Assembly: GCA_949130485.1 (NCBI GenBank)
Contig: OX422205.1
Coordinates: 6,301,035 to 6,365,034, forward strand
DNA: 64,000 nucleotides
Source of the DNA: Agelas oroides
Lineage: Eukaryota > Porifera > Demospongiae > Agelasida > Agelasidae
Direction: 5' to 3'
Below the pieces are notes generated by a model that saw nothing but the letters and a program-made list of their open reading frames with translations, was not told where the DNA came from and did not search any database. Position numbers and translations under genes: made by a program. How positions within the stretch are numbered: position 1 is the stretch's first letter; the number at the start of each line of letters is the position of its first letter. Positions 59,401-64,000 of this stretch are shown piece by piece.

Positions 59401-61410
59401 TCTTTTTCCTCTCTCCCTTCCCCTTCTTTCTCCCTTCTCCAGATGCAGTCTGAGAGTACCATAAACCGGAGGATGTCCCAAAAGAGGTCCGACTCCGTCA
59501 ATGAACCTGATCGGCAACTGAAGAAGCTGTTCAGAGCAATCCAAGATAACGATATTAACTATGTTAGCATCAGTGGTGCTGCTGTACACCTCAGCATAAT
59601 AATTTGTAAACCCTTTCTCCCTTCTTCTCTCTCTTTCCCTCTCTCCTCTGCCACACTCCTCCCTCTCCTCCTCCCTCTCTTCAGGTGCGGTACCTCTTTG
59701 GGTGGGAGGAAGCAGAGACTCCGGAGGACAAGACAGGTGGGACGGGTGGGAAGGGCCTTTGCCACCCACTTTGCCAATGCGAGAAGTGTTCCAAACTCAG
59801 ACGGGTATGTTAGGGTCATGGTGCATGGCTCAATACTGTGTGTCATCCTTGTCATCCTTGTCAAGTTGTCTGCAAGGAAGCTAATCCCAAAAATGACCAA
59901 CAGTTGGATCACAGGAACACTTAGTCCTGCGTGCCAACCAATACAAGGAAGCCTCACAAAGATTCCTGAAGCTCTGTGTCATTGCTGAACTCTGACTTGA
60001 GGTTGACATTCAGTCACCTCCACCTCTTCTCCCACAAGCTTGCTGACAACAAATTTACCACTCAACTTCTTTCACTTTCTTTCCAGCTTTCCTCTGGTGG
60101 TGCCCTCCTGGTGAACTCCAGTGACTCACGGGGGCTAACTTCTCTTCACTCGGCAGCCCTCCAGGGCCACAGAAAGATGGTGGAGCTCCTCCTGAGACAC
60201 AGTGCAGCCATCGACGCCAGGACCAGGGACAAGAACCTCACCCCCCTCCACCTGGCCTGCCAGTATAATCACAAAGATGTAAGGAGAGAGCCATGCACTA
60301 AATAAAGCTCACTTGATTACTATATAGTGGGCTACGTTCTAATTAAAGGGATTGCTGTAATATACTACATATGGTAATATTTGTATGTAGGTGGTTCTTA
60401 TTCTTCTGGAGCATGGAGCACAGATCAACCCGTACGACGAGCAGGGGAACACACCCCTGCACTTTGCCTGTAACAACGGCCACATTGAATCTGCCACACT
60501 TCTGCTGTTTGTGAGTTTATGACATGCATATAGTATCACGTACCTTGTGGCACATAGTGTTACATCACACCATGCATAGTGTTACCATAACAATCCTACT
60601 TCCTAAATATGAGAGAACAAACCAGCACCTTTTGTGTAGGTGTGGAGGCTGTGTTGAACCTTACCTGCCATTCTACTTGTTGCTTACACAAGCTTATCGT
60701 ATTCACTGCTGATTGCATTCTGTCCAGATGAGAACCGGACCGACCTATAGCCTCCCTCGCATGTTTTTGAAATCAAATCTCTACCAGACCCTATAGACCA
60801 CAGAAACATACTTCCTGTTTAGGTGCTAAACGCTCCCAGACTGCTGACCCCACCGGCCTATAATATTACACAACACTGTAGCATATAGTATTACATCACG
60901 TATACAGTGGCATTCGGTAGACTGCGGCATGAGAGGGTGGGGTCTGGTAGACTGGTAGCAATTAGTGCAATATGGATGACGTAATCATACTGACTGTCAT
61001 AGAGGCCCATAGTGAAAGGTGAAATCAATTAATCAATTTACACAATTTGTTTGGAACAAAACTTGCTCAGTGGATACTGTCAGGTGAGCTATAGATCGCC
61101 CACTATGGAATTTTATGATGCACAGAATTTTCCACTGGGATTTCCAAGGAAACACTTAAGTGCTTTGCCTATAAAGTGGTTACCATAGCAACTAGTGGTT
61201 ACCCTGGTAGCCAGTGGTTACCATAGTTATTGGTAGTTACCATAGTAACCAATGGGTTTATGCCTGATGTAATGACTATCTCCCTGTAAGCATGGTGCTG
61301 ATGTGGCAGTGGCCAACACCAGGGGAGATACTCCACTGCACAACGCAGCAAGGTGAGTAGCGGCCTGAGCTGGCCTAGGACTAAGGCTAGATGGGAAGCT
61401 CTTACTTACC

Positions 61411-61441
<31 letters not shown>

Positions 61442-63566
61442 ATTGTCACAGGTGGAACCACCCCACTCTGGTGAGTGAGCTGATGCTGTATGGAGCTCAG
61501 TACTCGGTGACCAACAACAAGAACAAAACACCCATGGATCTAACCACGGTAACAGGGTAGATTCATTCCCAGCCTCTCGTTACCCCAGCGATGAAAGCTA
61601 CGGTTGTGAGAGAGTGGGAATGAGGCTAGTAACAGCCTCGTCCCCAGGCCCCTCCCCCAAGGACTTGGGAATGAGGCTAGTAACAGCCTCGTCCCCAGGC
61701 CCCTCCCCCAAGGGCTTGGGGACAAGGCTAGGCTAGTGACAGCGATATTTTTTACAATCACCTTTCAGCACATGTCCAGTGAGTACACATATTAGCCTCG
61801 TTCCCAGGCCGTTCCCGCCTCCAGTTTTTGATCGCTTGCAGTATAAAAACGGAGGGGAAGGCCTGGGAGAAAGAGTCACGTGCATGACGTCAGGTAGACG
61901 TGAGGGGGGTGGTGCCCGATCGTTCTAACTCACAAACTTTGCGTTGATCAGACTCGAGTCTACCAAACAATGAGCTGTATTGATGCTGTCTTTCAAACGT
62001 TACAGTCTCAAGTTCTTGGACAAGATATTACAAGAAGGACTCTGGATTCTTCGTCGGGCACCGCCCCCCTCACGTCTACCCTCACGTCTACCTGACGTCA
62101 CGCACGTGACTCTTTCTCCCAGGCCTTCCCTTCCGTTTTTATACTGCAAGCGATCAAAAACTGGAGGCGGGAACGGCTTGGGAACGAGGCTACACACATA
62201 TAATGCTATTCTCCACTAGCCTCATTCCCAACCTGTGGTCTGAGAATGAGGCTGCCTCATCTCCATTTACATAATTACCTTGTTCTCAAACAAGCGGTGG
62301 GACATGACTAGTCACAGCAGGTCTCTGTTTTTGCTATCTCCACTTTGTTGATATATGTACACTCATACCACTCTGTCACACACACACACACACACACACA
62401 GGATGATGAAGTGAAACTCACCATTGAGAAAGCAATGCAAGGGGAAATTAAAGTAGGCTCATACAAACTGCCCCTGAGAAGCAATGAACCCCTGGAAGAG
62501 GTCACTCAGAACATTGAGCCCCCCAAGAGGGTCACTCACAACGACACAGGTGGACACGTGGAGAGCAGTGCGATCCACATCCAAAGGAAACCAAAATGTG
62601 AGCATAACTAGAAACGTCATGGCCTCTTTCACATCTCCTCTCCTCCTATAGCTAACAGCGGTGCAGACTTGCTTGCTAAATCATCAGAGTCCCCCCGGGT
62701 ATCCAAGAGGGATGAGAAACTGGACAAACTGCTCCGTGCCATTGAGTCCTATGACAGGTCAGAACAAGAGCGCATAAGAACAGGCGGCTAGAGGAAGAGT
62801 GTGTAACTCTGTAAATTTGAAACCAGTTGGAATTATTGAACCGCACTAAGAATAGTAACACGTACTGCACAGCAGTGCGTAGACATAAGCCATTGTTGCT
62901 AAGCATGTGACCGGGTGTTCTATTTTTAGCTTCTATTGGAGTTACACGCTCTTCCTCTAGCCGCCCGTTCTTATGTGCTCTTGGTCAGAAATAACCTAAC
63001 GTACTGCTAACTAAAGCGACTCATACCAAAGAAATGACTACTAATTTGGGTACAATACACCCTCAGCCCCTAAATTTTAGGACAGTCAGTGGTTTGGTTT
63101 GTCAATCCTTTCTGGTATGGAATGGTGTTTGCAAGCCACAATTTTCTCAGAAATACAGCTGGCCCACGAGACTAGATCTCAATGATTCAAATTCTTTGTG
63201 AGCAATTGCAGGAGTGTAAAGTATAATGAAAGCATAATGACGTCAAAAGCATAATTAGACAATTTCATAAGCATTGAAGCATAACATAAATAAAAGGCAG
63301 AAAGTGCGTAGTTAGGTCCAAGAGGCTAACTGACAACTGCACCCACCCACATCTAGCTTTTAGTTTGGGGGAGCCCCTAGACTAATCATGGGGAATTTAA
63401 GGCCCTAATTTCTCGCTCCAGGACTACCTCTCTTCGCCAGACTGAGACAGACGACCGGAGTGCTCCCATCCTCCAGCCTCCCCCAGAGACTACTCCCCCA
63501 AGTGCTCCAGCCCCAGAGACTCACTTGGATTTTTCCTTGTCCAATAGCAGTTTCGGTGCCCTCTAG
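30104..63566 (+). CDS. ANKRD27: VARP: VPS9-domain Rab21 GEF with ankyrin repeats
   Basis: Endosomal adaptor with Rab21 GEF activity that binds VAMP7, Rab32/38 and retromer VPS29. 1019 aa in 32 exons: 30104-30205, 30282-30404, 30464-30523, 30620-30704, 31055-31126, 31361-31440, 31506-31556, 31645-31695, 31999-32064, 32384-32460, 32693-32738, 32942-33026, 33118-33184, 33642-33704, 33774-33831, 33913-34017, 34328-34458, 34640-34722, 35792-35907, 57822-57914, 58319-58418, 58768-58862, 59197-59289, 59443-59562, 59685-59804, 60087-60278, 60391-60510, 61291-61352, 61452-61548, 62402-62597, 62652-62757, 63422-63566. N-terminus MARYDEDL is family-typical. VPS9 domain about 213-362 ([37 protein letters not shown]). 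Ankyrin blocks about 440-600 and 715-870. Two zinc-fingernail motifs: [10 protein letters not shown] (426-435) and [10 protein letters not shown] (700-709). Intron 19 is 21.9 kb and holds four receptor genes. Confidence 0.93.
31766..31829. mobile_element. 64-bp MITE of the TAGTCTCG family
   Basis: TAGTCTCGTTCCCAGACC ... GGTCTGGGAATGAGACTA with a short spacer. No clean target duplication. Similar small members are at 31148-31220, 34086-34125, 23638-23695 and 21014-21078. Confidence 0.7.
33329..33560. mobile_element. CAAGAGCGC-family MITE, copy 1 (7-bp TSD)
   Basis: 232 bp in an ANKRD27 intron. The terminal repeat of about 40 bp reads CAARAGCGCATAAGAACGGG then CGGCTAGAGTAAGAGCGTGT. ATTGTGT is duplicated at 33322-33328 and 33561-33567. 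Confidence 0.9.
34752..35012. mobile_element. CAAGAGCGC-family MITE, copy 2 (7-bp TSD)
   Basis: 261 bp, same terminal repeats, TSD GTCACTA at 34745-34751 and 35013-35019. The interior shares ACATAAGCCAT-like, AGCATGTGACC-like and CTATTTTTAGTA-like blocks with the other copies. Confidence 0.92.
35408..35762. mobile_element. CAGGGTTTCATAC element with poly-G/poly-C core
   Basis: Short terminal inverted repeats CAGGGTTTCATAC / GTATGAAACCCTG in ANKRD27 intron 18, flanked by GTCAC on both sides (35403-35407, 35763-35767). Inside, a run of more than 30 G is followed within 30 bp by a run of more than 20 C. Beyond these lies GGGGGGCATGCCCCCAGACC. The CAGGG ends are hAT-like, but the 5-bp duplication is short for hAT, so the class is open. 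Confidence 0.65.
36024..36425. repeat. About 160-bp tandem duplication with an inserted 75-bp palindrome
   Basis: The segment from 36024 (TAGTGTCGAATGCCTATAGG) recurs from 36182. The second copy is interrupted at 36221-36295 by a palindrome with ends AGTCTATCAAGCTAGACC, and GGGTATTGCATAG appears on both sides. The uninterrupted first copy shows the empty target site. The same terminus occurs alone at 29298. Confidence 0.8.
36426..37223. other. Intronic spacer downstream of receptor A
   Basis: Contains one small MITE near 36445-36512 and the probable 3' flank of receptor A. About 60 bp before the receptor stop are conserved (ATGGCTGGTCAATAA) in front of all three minus-strand receptor genes. 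Nothing else recognised. Confidence 0.5.
37224..39497 (-). CDS. Somatomedin-B 7TM receptor A (adhesion/Methuselah-like)
   Basis: Single exon, 757 aa. Signal peptide 1-18. A somatomedin-B-like knot at about 37-76 ends [10 protein letters not shown]. Two repeated modules contain YCARCNG (152-158) and YCALCNG (275-281). A juxtamembrane module at about 370-435 is rich in N-glycosylation sites. Seven hydrophobic helices lie at about 443-467, 478-498, 506-530, 552-576, 604-628, 650-672 and 679-700, with GSCWIN before TM5 and GLTWVFGF in TM6, as in class B2/adhesion receptors. No HL(S/T) autoproteolysis site is seen, so it resembles Methuselah-type receptors lacking GPS cleavage. The cytoplasmic tail is Lys/Ser-rich. 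A TATATAAG box lies about 75 bp upstream (around 39570). Ligand unknown. The gene lies antisense within ANKRD27 intron 19. Confidence 0.85.
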   Translation of the reverse strand: MKTVVLLFFCSFVLQVNPLRLTVPSADNSSTIGPVGCCGDCTISCEFAAARRTCRCDALCEVYGDCCVCGSSCRRAGQTNELAIAECRSVYVTASLVMPSEGGAFWMLSACPESWGHSIEETWVRENCTSDSSRNLPPVSDVETGRVYENEYCARCNGIENPLTWRYKLACSASLRQMVNQPEFNLTKDLLERECNPCSFVEPQFDLTLSGNPAQPARACYPHVSSCLEKTELEAVTGNVWDQEMYDQVFDQCVNGPYNLVTTIRTPTMPLRNQYCALCNGINPNKTDLHCYFPPNIGEYCTTIAPHGNQTMILSGPAFNFNLLLDIHRDGQVVVTSEVITTTITVTCDSGEVYDPILRACRATVSINELPEECFGEFIALNESDYQLIGNDTVRFNGATVEVVRWILTNNGSLTQPVICTNFSQNGTTEVNDTILYFNYPIGYFILTYIGCSLSVIGTILILLTYSLFKELRTLPSKIIINVAAAILVSNLVVLVGGPLAFEIEACVAVAILLHYFFVAQFIWMSIACFEIARTLHGATKLKINKSKHFKTKIFIVYLLIGWGIPLAIVLTSIILNFTTDGVILYGVTEDGRKGSCWINDVESVAVAFITPIVATLLFNATQFTYISVLLCKAFRSQAKLNKTKHTPYFRIYISIFSVTGLTWVFGFVSLLARQGWAWYVFIGLNTTQGFIMFVAFLCTKKVAKLYFSLVCKVTRLHSTKQTYLNKSKNRNSSKQQSSIEMKSVKNSAQDNSNVYI
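39498..41102. other. Spacer between receptors A and B, with inverted-repeat elements
   Basis: Holds a TAGTCTCGCAAGCC MITE (39677 to about 39800), a 202-bp element with TAAGTTGACCCA ends (39948-40149), and a truncated TAGCCTCG element at 40160 flanked by TTAGTGCCGTGT repeats. A 114-nt hairpin lies at 40862-40975. No gene was found. Confidence 0.6.
40862..40975. repeat. 114-nt near-perfect hairpin
   Basis: AAGCTATACTGGAAAA at the left pairs with TTTTCCGGTATAGCTT at the right. The pairing continues through GTTTGTTG/CAACAAAC and ATTGTTAC/GTAACAAT to a short GC-rich loop, so almost the whole stretch folds on itself. It could be a small fold-back element or a hairpin RNA; the sequence does not decide. 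Confidence 0.6.
41103..43331 (-). CDS. Somatomedin-B 7TM receptor B
   Basis: Single exon, 742 aa from the ATG at 43331; paralogue of receptor A with the same layout. Somatomedin-B knot [10 protein letters not shown], two YCA(R/L)CNG modules, seven helices, GSCWIN and GLVWVFGF. Differences: one Cys of the conserved CNPCSFVEP is Ser (CNPSSFVEP), the second extracellular side is shortened ([11 protein letters not shown]), and the tail ends HCDEVNE. The lost Cys may leave an unpaired partner in the ectodomain. From the juxtamembrane module through TM4-5 it is nearly identical to A and C, while the N-terminal part and tail are more diverged. Upstream (about 43405-43416) is an ATATATATA TATA-like run. 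Confidence 0.84.
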   Translation of the reverse strand: MKTVVLLLFCSFMLQVIPPRLMVPAASAANSSTLGDLREPTNLDCCGNCTISCEFAAGRRTCRCDALCEVYGDCCTCGSACRRASHTNELAIAECRSVCVTASLPLPSKGGAFWMLSACPESWGHSTEETRVRENCTSDSSCNLPPISDVDTGRVYKNEYCARCNGIENALTWRYKLACSASLREMVNQSDFNLTKDLLERECNPSSFVEPQFISRHSTKPARACYPHVSSCLEKTELEVVTGNVWDQEMYDHVFNQCVNGPYSLVNRQGIIGTPATMPFRNRYCALCNGINPNETDLDCYSPPNLDDRCSDLTGISFNLLLDIHRDGQVVVTSELINTTITVTCDSGEVYDPILRVCRATVSINELPEECFGEFIALNESDYQLIGNDTVRFNGATVEVVRWILTNNGSLTQPVICTNFSQNGTTEVNDTMLYFNYPASYFILTYIGCSLSVIGTILIFLTYSLFKELRTFYSKIVINLAAAILVSSLVILVGGQLPGTCVAVAILLHYFFVAQFVWMSIACFEIARTLHWATKLKINKSKHFKTKIFIVYLLIGWGIPLAIVLTSIILNFTTDGVILYGVTEDGRKGSCWINDIESAAVAFITPLGVTLLFNATQFTYISVLLCKASRSQAKLNKTKHTPYFRIYISILSVTGLVWVFGFVNLLGRQLWVRYVFSVLYTTQGFILFISFLCTRKVAKLYSSLVLRKLTRLSCTTQTPLNKSEEGNCSKQQHNVHCDEVNE
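43332..44888. other. Spacer between receptors B and C
   Basis: A degraded TAGTCTCGCAAGCC-type palindrome (about 43521-43630) and otherwise AT-rich sequence. AACCACTGGAC-like and GTTGCTTGTCAAG stretches pair at about 44430-44560. No coding signal was found. Confidence 0.5.
44889..47192 (-). CDS. Somatomedin-B 7TM receptor C
   Basis: Single exon, 767 aa, third tandem paralogue. Same signal peptide, somatomedin-B knot ([10 protein letters not shown]), YCARCNG / YCALCNG modules, N-glycan-rich juxtamembrane module and seven helices with GSCWIN and GLTWVFGF. A distinctive insertion ([14 protein letters not shown]) replaces the short loop after the first Cys-rich module, and a PPYLSEP stretch is added before the knot. 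The tail is Gln/Ser/Lys-rich ([12 protein letters not shown]). Spacing between the ends of A, B and C is about 3.9 and 3.8 kb, so flanks were duplicated along with the genes. Confidence 0.85.
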   Translation of the reverse strand: MKTVVLLLFCSFMLRMNPLRLAVLVASAANSSTLGLGLFPPYLSEPRNLDCCGNCTIPCEFEAARRTCRCDALCEVYGDCCTCGSRCRRAGHTCELTIAACRSVFFISEISEIISETQQRKPAFWMLSACPESWGHSIEETWVRENCTSDSRRNLPPVSDVETGRVYKNEYCARCNGIENALTWRYKLACSASLRQMVNQPDFNLTTDLLERECNPCSFVEPKFNLTLSGNPAQPARACYPHVSSCLAKTKLEVVTGNVWDQEMYDHVFNQCVNGPYSLVYRPRNVGTPATIPFRNQYCALCNGINPNETELDCYSPPNLDNRCSDLAIAGIPFNLLLDIHRDGQVVVTSEVITTTITVTCDSGEVYDPILRACRATVSINEFPEECFGEFIALNESDYQLIGNDTVRFNGATVEVVRWILTNNGSLTQPVICTNFSQNGTTEVNDTILYFNYPAGYFILTYIGCSLSVIGTILILLTYGLFKKVRTLPRTIVINVAAAILVSNLVILVGGPLAFETEACVAVAILLHYFFVAQFVWMSIACFEIARTLHWATKLKVNKSKHFKTKIFIVYLLIGWGIPLAIVLTSIILNFTTDGVILYGVTEDGRRGSCWINDVESVAVAFITPLVATLLFNATLFTYISVLLCKASRSQAKLNKTKRTCYFRICISIFSVTGLTWVFGFVSLLARQDWAWYVFITLNTTQGFILFVAFLCTKKVEKIYSSLVTSCKVTMPRSAKLTPLNKSENGNSSQQQQKPVEAKTIKNSNSA
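47429..47763. mobile_element. MITE D, 335 bp, 9-bp TSD
   Basis: TAGCCTCGTTCCCAGGCC ends. Each terminal arm (about 80 bp) contains its own hairpin, CCAGGCCTTC ... GGAAGGCCTGG. CACGTGGAG is duplicated at 47420-47428 and 47764-47772. Confidence 0.88.
48319..49517. mobile_element. MITE B, nested in A
   Basis: Left end TAGCCTCGTTCCCAGTCC, right end CTGGGTACGAGGCTA. Arms of about 110 bp (AATAACGCGGAGAAGGCCTG and inverse) surround an interior that includes a tiny element at 48443-48484. The right arm is broken by element C. The target CCTTCCAC is visible on the right; the left copy carries a few extra bases (TGATCC). Confidence 0.8.
48926..49494. mobile_element. MITE C, nested in B, 93-bp TIRs
   Basis: 569 bp with identical 93-bp terminal arms, TAGCCTCGTTCCCAGGCCCT ... 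CACATCACGTGAT, each containing a hairpin. The 9-bp duplication GTGGAGGAC lies at 48917-48925 and 49495-49503, inside the right arm of B. Perfect arms mark it as the youngest layer. Confidence 0.92.
49571..53748. mobile_element. Large element F, 4.2 kb with about 93-bp TIRs
   Basis: Left arm 49571-49663 (TAGCCTCGTTCCCAGGCCGT ... TTTACGGAAATACGTA) and right arm 53656-53748 are inverse copies with few mismatches. GCTAGCCT lies just left (49564-49571) and 2 bp right (53751-53758). The interior contains a diverged inverted duplication: parts of 50031-50960 match the complement of 52100-52570. It also contains open frames with splice-like borders: 49911-50024 (38 codons, then GTAAGT) and a frame ending at 53204. 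I recognise no transposase, and the encoded product is unknown. Confidence 0.65.
53377..53653. mobile_element. MITE G, copy of the 17010 type beside the right arm of F
   Basis: Shares CTCGGTGTGTATGATATTCA, AGATACATGTAGTAAGTTG and the right end GGAGCATGGGAACGAGGCTA with the GCSH intron element. Its left portion is shortened. Confidence 0.75.
53978..54103. mobile_element. 126-bp MITE H
   Basis: Ends TAGCCTAGTTCCCAGGCC and GGCCTGGGACCGAGGCTA. Long inner arms (CCCCCGTTTTACCTTC and inverse) make most of it one hairpin. AT-rich ATTTTACA repeats flank it. Same subfamily as 11035-11178. Confidence 0.8.
54104..54434 (+). other. Upstream region of receptor D
   Basis: A fragment of a TAGTCTCGTGCCC element (54171-54215, left end only) and about 200 bp of AT-balanced sequence before the ATG. 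No TATA box is obvious. Confidence 0.4.
54435..57137 (+). CDS. Receptor D: somatomedin-B, collagen-like, 7TM
   Basis: Single exon, 900 aa, opposite strand to receptors A-C and sense with ANKRD27. Signal peptide 1-20. Somatomedin-B-like knot about 27-52 ([12 protein letters not shown]). YCAVCNG (130-136) and YCAMCNG (248-254) modules. A Thr/Pro linker is followed by a collagen-like stretch about 299-380 with many Gly-Pro-X triplets ([30 protein letters not shown]) broken by short interruptions. The juxtamembrane module occurs twice here ([20 protein letters not shown] at 471-490 and a diverged copy at 530-550). Seven helices run from about 586 to 845, with GSCWIN (740) and GLTWVFGF (806). No GPS cleavage motif. 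The tail is short with Ser-rich ends. Base composition is normal and the frame is intact. Confidence 0.87.
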   Translation: MGVLQTVLALCCILLQVTAQTTERLDTCAINFSQLCRCDAECELFGDCCPRCRVATASSVAAPLFECRSTYLNSRIAPGENEAFWMVSACPESWGDSLEETYVEGNCTDGAINLPPVSDTNTGQVYKNEYCAVCNGVMDVIAWSYRLACSQRLLELLRTAGFVLTREILNRECGPCSFVQPQLSLNNSAARTCFPHIASCLEQSELEIRRGIRLDNYDSLVRQCTTNNGSYSLVSINNNTPLFRNQYCAMCNGVNRGLSCYNPPNSGQGYSTCAANAQQTDSPPTTVPLTTVPPTTFGPRGPPGVTDTPGPTGTPDRPRPTGLPGLPGRPGPPGRPGPTEPQPFIPPGPQGPPGLPGPTGGRPGPEGPPEPTALPGLPGPSVTQPISFSLVLDIRGNGLVVARSDTITTNITVTCSEGEVFHPPSGECRPTICPAQFTQRRGVCTFVSNPVLTIASGNTTDGNCSGQLRTLNESEYQDLGNNTVLFNGEVVEILRTSSLGQPVICVNLTENALGTTLSLNCSAGLTLRLLNDSQEYEDLRNNSVLLDGEVKDIVFNDSGTLFVCDEQNGTIPVNITVTFFSYPTGYFVLTYVGCSLSFIGAVLILLTYSLFKELRTLPSKLLMNLAFTILVTSLFILIGGPITASIRNANLCTSVAVILHFFFLGQFSWTSVMSFEMTRTFHQASKLRTQESSKFKRNLFIAYFLIGWGLPLLITVVSITVNYTTNGLVLYGVRADGTQGSCWINHFESAIVAFVVPLCLSLSFNLITFIIVSVYLFKAFRTQAKVKKDNHVSYLRINIAIFTVSGLTWVFGFIAILAGTSWAWYIFIILNSSLGFVMFIFFLFTKKVGRLYLSLLHLRTGRATSSRQKTELKGIKKRIEPSSNSTSISDNGALSETHKI
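57138..57821 (+). other. 3' flank of receptor D, end of ANKRD27 intron 19
   Basis: A poly-T run of about 28 (57609-57638) and a (CA)n run (57796-57820) that abuts the acceptor of ANKRD27 exon 20. No coding signal. Confidence 0.6.
57918..58125 (+). repeat. (GGGGA)n/(GGAGA)n tract
   Basis: A purine tract directly after the donor of ANKRD27 exon 20. A second one lies at about 58866-59100 (GGGA)n after exon 22, and another at 4702-4920 after LONP2 exon 5. Open frames through them are low-complexity artefacts. Confidence 0.95.
61549..61741. mobile_element. Three small MITEs separated by copies of a splice donor sequence
   Basis: After ANKRD27 exon 29 (ends 61548) the intron begins GTAACAG. A palindromic element runs to 61628, GTAACAG recurs at 61629, a second element runs 61636-61679, GTAACAG recurs at 61680, a third runs 61687-61730, and GTGACAG follows at 61735. 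The elements have CCTCGTCCCCAGGCC / GGGAATGAGGCTA ends. Confidence 0.8.
61793..62192. mobile_element. 400-bp MITE with about 130-bp hairpin-bearing arms
   Basis: TAGCCTCGTTCCCAGGCCGT ... GCATGACGTCAGGTAGACGT arms on both sides of a 140-bp core. ACACATAT lies left (61785-61792) and right (62194-62201, one base after the end). Same TIR subfamily as large element F (CCAGTTTTTGATCGCTTGCA). Confidence 0.85.
62765..62983. mobile_element. CAAGAGCGC-family MITE, copy 3, on a splice donor
   Basis: 219 bp with the about 40-bp terminal repeats of this family. The 7-bp duplication GTCAGAA lies at 62758-62764 and 62984-62990. The left copy is exactly the first seven bases of ANKRD27 intron 31. Confidence 0.92.
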
Positions 63567-63859
63567 ATCTCTTAATTATTTATGATGTAATTTCGAACAT
63601 TGTGAATGTGTATATCCTCTAATTTATAAGCTGTGTGCCACAGGTACAGATTGTTATGAAAAAATTTAACTGCTAAGTGATAAGCCATCAAGCTGAGATT
63701 CTATATATGGTCAGGAAATTAAGGCATCCTAGTCTCATTCCCAGACCCTCAGCAAGACCTGGGAACGAGACTGAAGGCATCCCAGCTGTTGATAACTATA
63801 TACATAATTAGGAATCAAACTTAGATTATTACTCGGACATCTGACTGCATGTTTGTTTT
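63567..63859 (+). other. ANKRD27 3' flank, convergent with the next gene
   Basis: AT-rich, no canonical AATAAA seen. Contains the 44-bp MITE at 63730 and ends at the stop codon of the minus-strand gene. Confidence 0.5.
63730..63773. mobile_element. 44-bp minimal MITE
   Basis: TAGTCTCATTCCCAGACC then GGTC-less right end CCTGGGAACGAGACTG. The 9-bp duplication AAGGCATCC lies at 63721-63729 and 63774-63782. It shows how short a member can be and still carry a target duplication. Confidence 0.8.
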
Positions 63860-64000
63860 TCAGAGGACGGCAATCCTTACTCTCTCCTTCAGGTCTCTTT
63901 CAATCATCTCCAAAGCCTCCTCGGCTGAATCCACAAATGTGAGGAGTCCCACATCCTCCTTGTGTATACCGGTAGCATCAATCAAGTCTTTCAGAGTCTT
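63860..64000 (-). CDS. C-terminal exon of an unidentified protein (possibly LOG-family)
   Basis: Forty-six codons and a TGA (63862-63860), open to the window edge. The peptide contains KTLKDLIDATGIHKEDVG, LLTFVDSAEEALEMIE and RDLKERVRIAVL at the end. Alternating hydrophobic and acidic spacing looks like a real amphipathic C-terminus. The pattern LIDxGxIxxEDxxLLxxVDxxEEAxEMI resembles the end of LOG/TIGR00730 phosphoribohydrolase-like proteins, but 46 residues are too few to be sure. It converges with ANKRD27. Confidence 0.5.
   Translation of the reverse strand, partial: KTLKDLIDATGIHKEDVGLLTFVDSAEEALEMIERDLKERVRIAVL

Noticed and set aside
57856-59501. Long Pro/Ser/Leu and Gly/Glu/Arg frames near ANKRD27 exons 20-23
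   Set aside because: Low-complexity purine/pyrimidine tracts. The true exons are short and split between them.

Overview
The window is animal nuclear DNA. Genes are split by short GT-AG introns, most gene pairs are packed head-to-head or tail-to-tail, and the gene set is metazoan: a LIN-41/TRIM71-type NHL protein, the endosomal Rab GEF VARP/ANKRD27, HERPUD, and a family of somatomedin-B 7TM receptors. A sponge or another early-branching marine animal is the best guess, but this rests on gene content alone. All exon maps were read by eye from splice sites and protein similarity, and each complete map adds up to a multiple of three.

Layout. 1-3496 (-): ACTR5 (ARP5), C-terminus off the left edge. 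3607-12287 (+): LONP2, peroxisomal Lon protease ending in SKL. 12815-14315 (-): MSRA with an in-frame TGA at the catalytic position and a SECIS-like hairpin 3' of its stop. 14400-15638 (+): a membrane-anchored nucleoside-hydrolase-like protein. 16328-18681 (+): GCSH. 18886-24730 (+): HERPUD. 25451-27910 (+): intronless TRIM71/LIN-41-like gene. 28560-29984 (-): MCAT. 30104-63566 (+): ANKRD27 in 32 exons. Its 21.9-kb intron 19 (35908-57821) holds four intronless receptor genes: three tandem minus-strand copies (37224-47192) and one plus-strand copy (54435-57137) with a collagen-like ectodomain. 63860-64000 (-): last exon of a gene leaving the right edge.

Spaces between exons are full of small inverted-repeat elements (MITEs). 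The main family begins TAGCCTCGTTCCCAGGC (or TAGTCTCG...), ends with the inverse, and makes 8-9 bp target duplications. A second family begins CAAGAGCGCATAAG and makes 7-bp duplications. Of 14 insertions with a readable target duplication, four lie exactly on a 5' splice site and have copied the donor. Between 47.4 and 54.0 kb, elements sit inside elements several layers deep.

The most notable points are the selenoprotein-type MsrA with its SECIS, the donor-hitting MITEs, the collagen-bearing receptor and the receptor nest inside ANKRD27. Most other genes are ordinary housekeeping functions: chromatin remodelling, peroxisomal and mitochondrial metabolism, ER stress and endosomal traffic.
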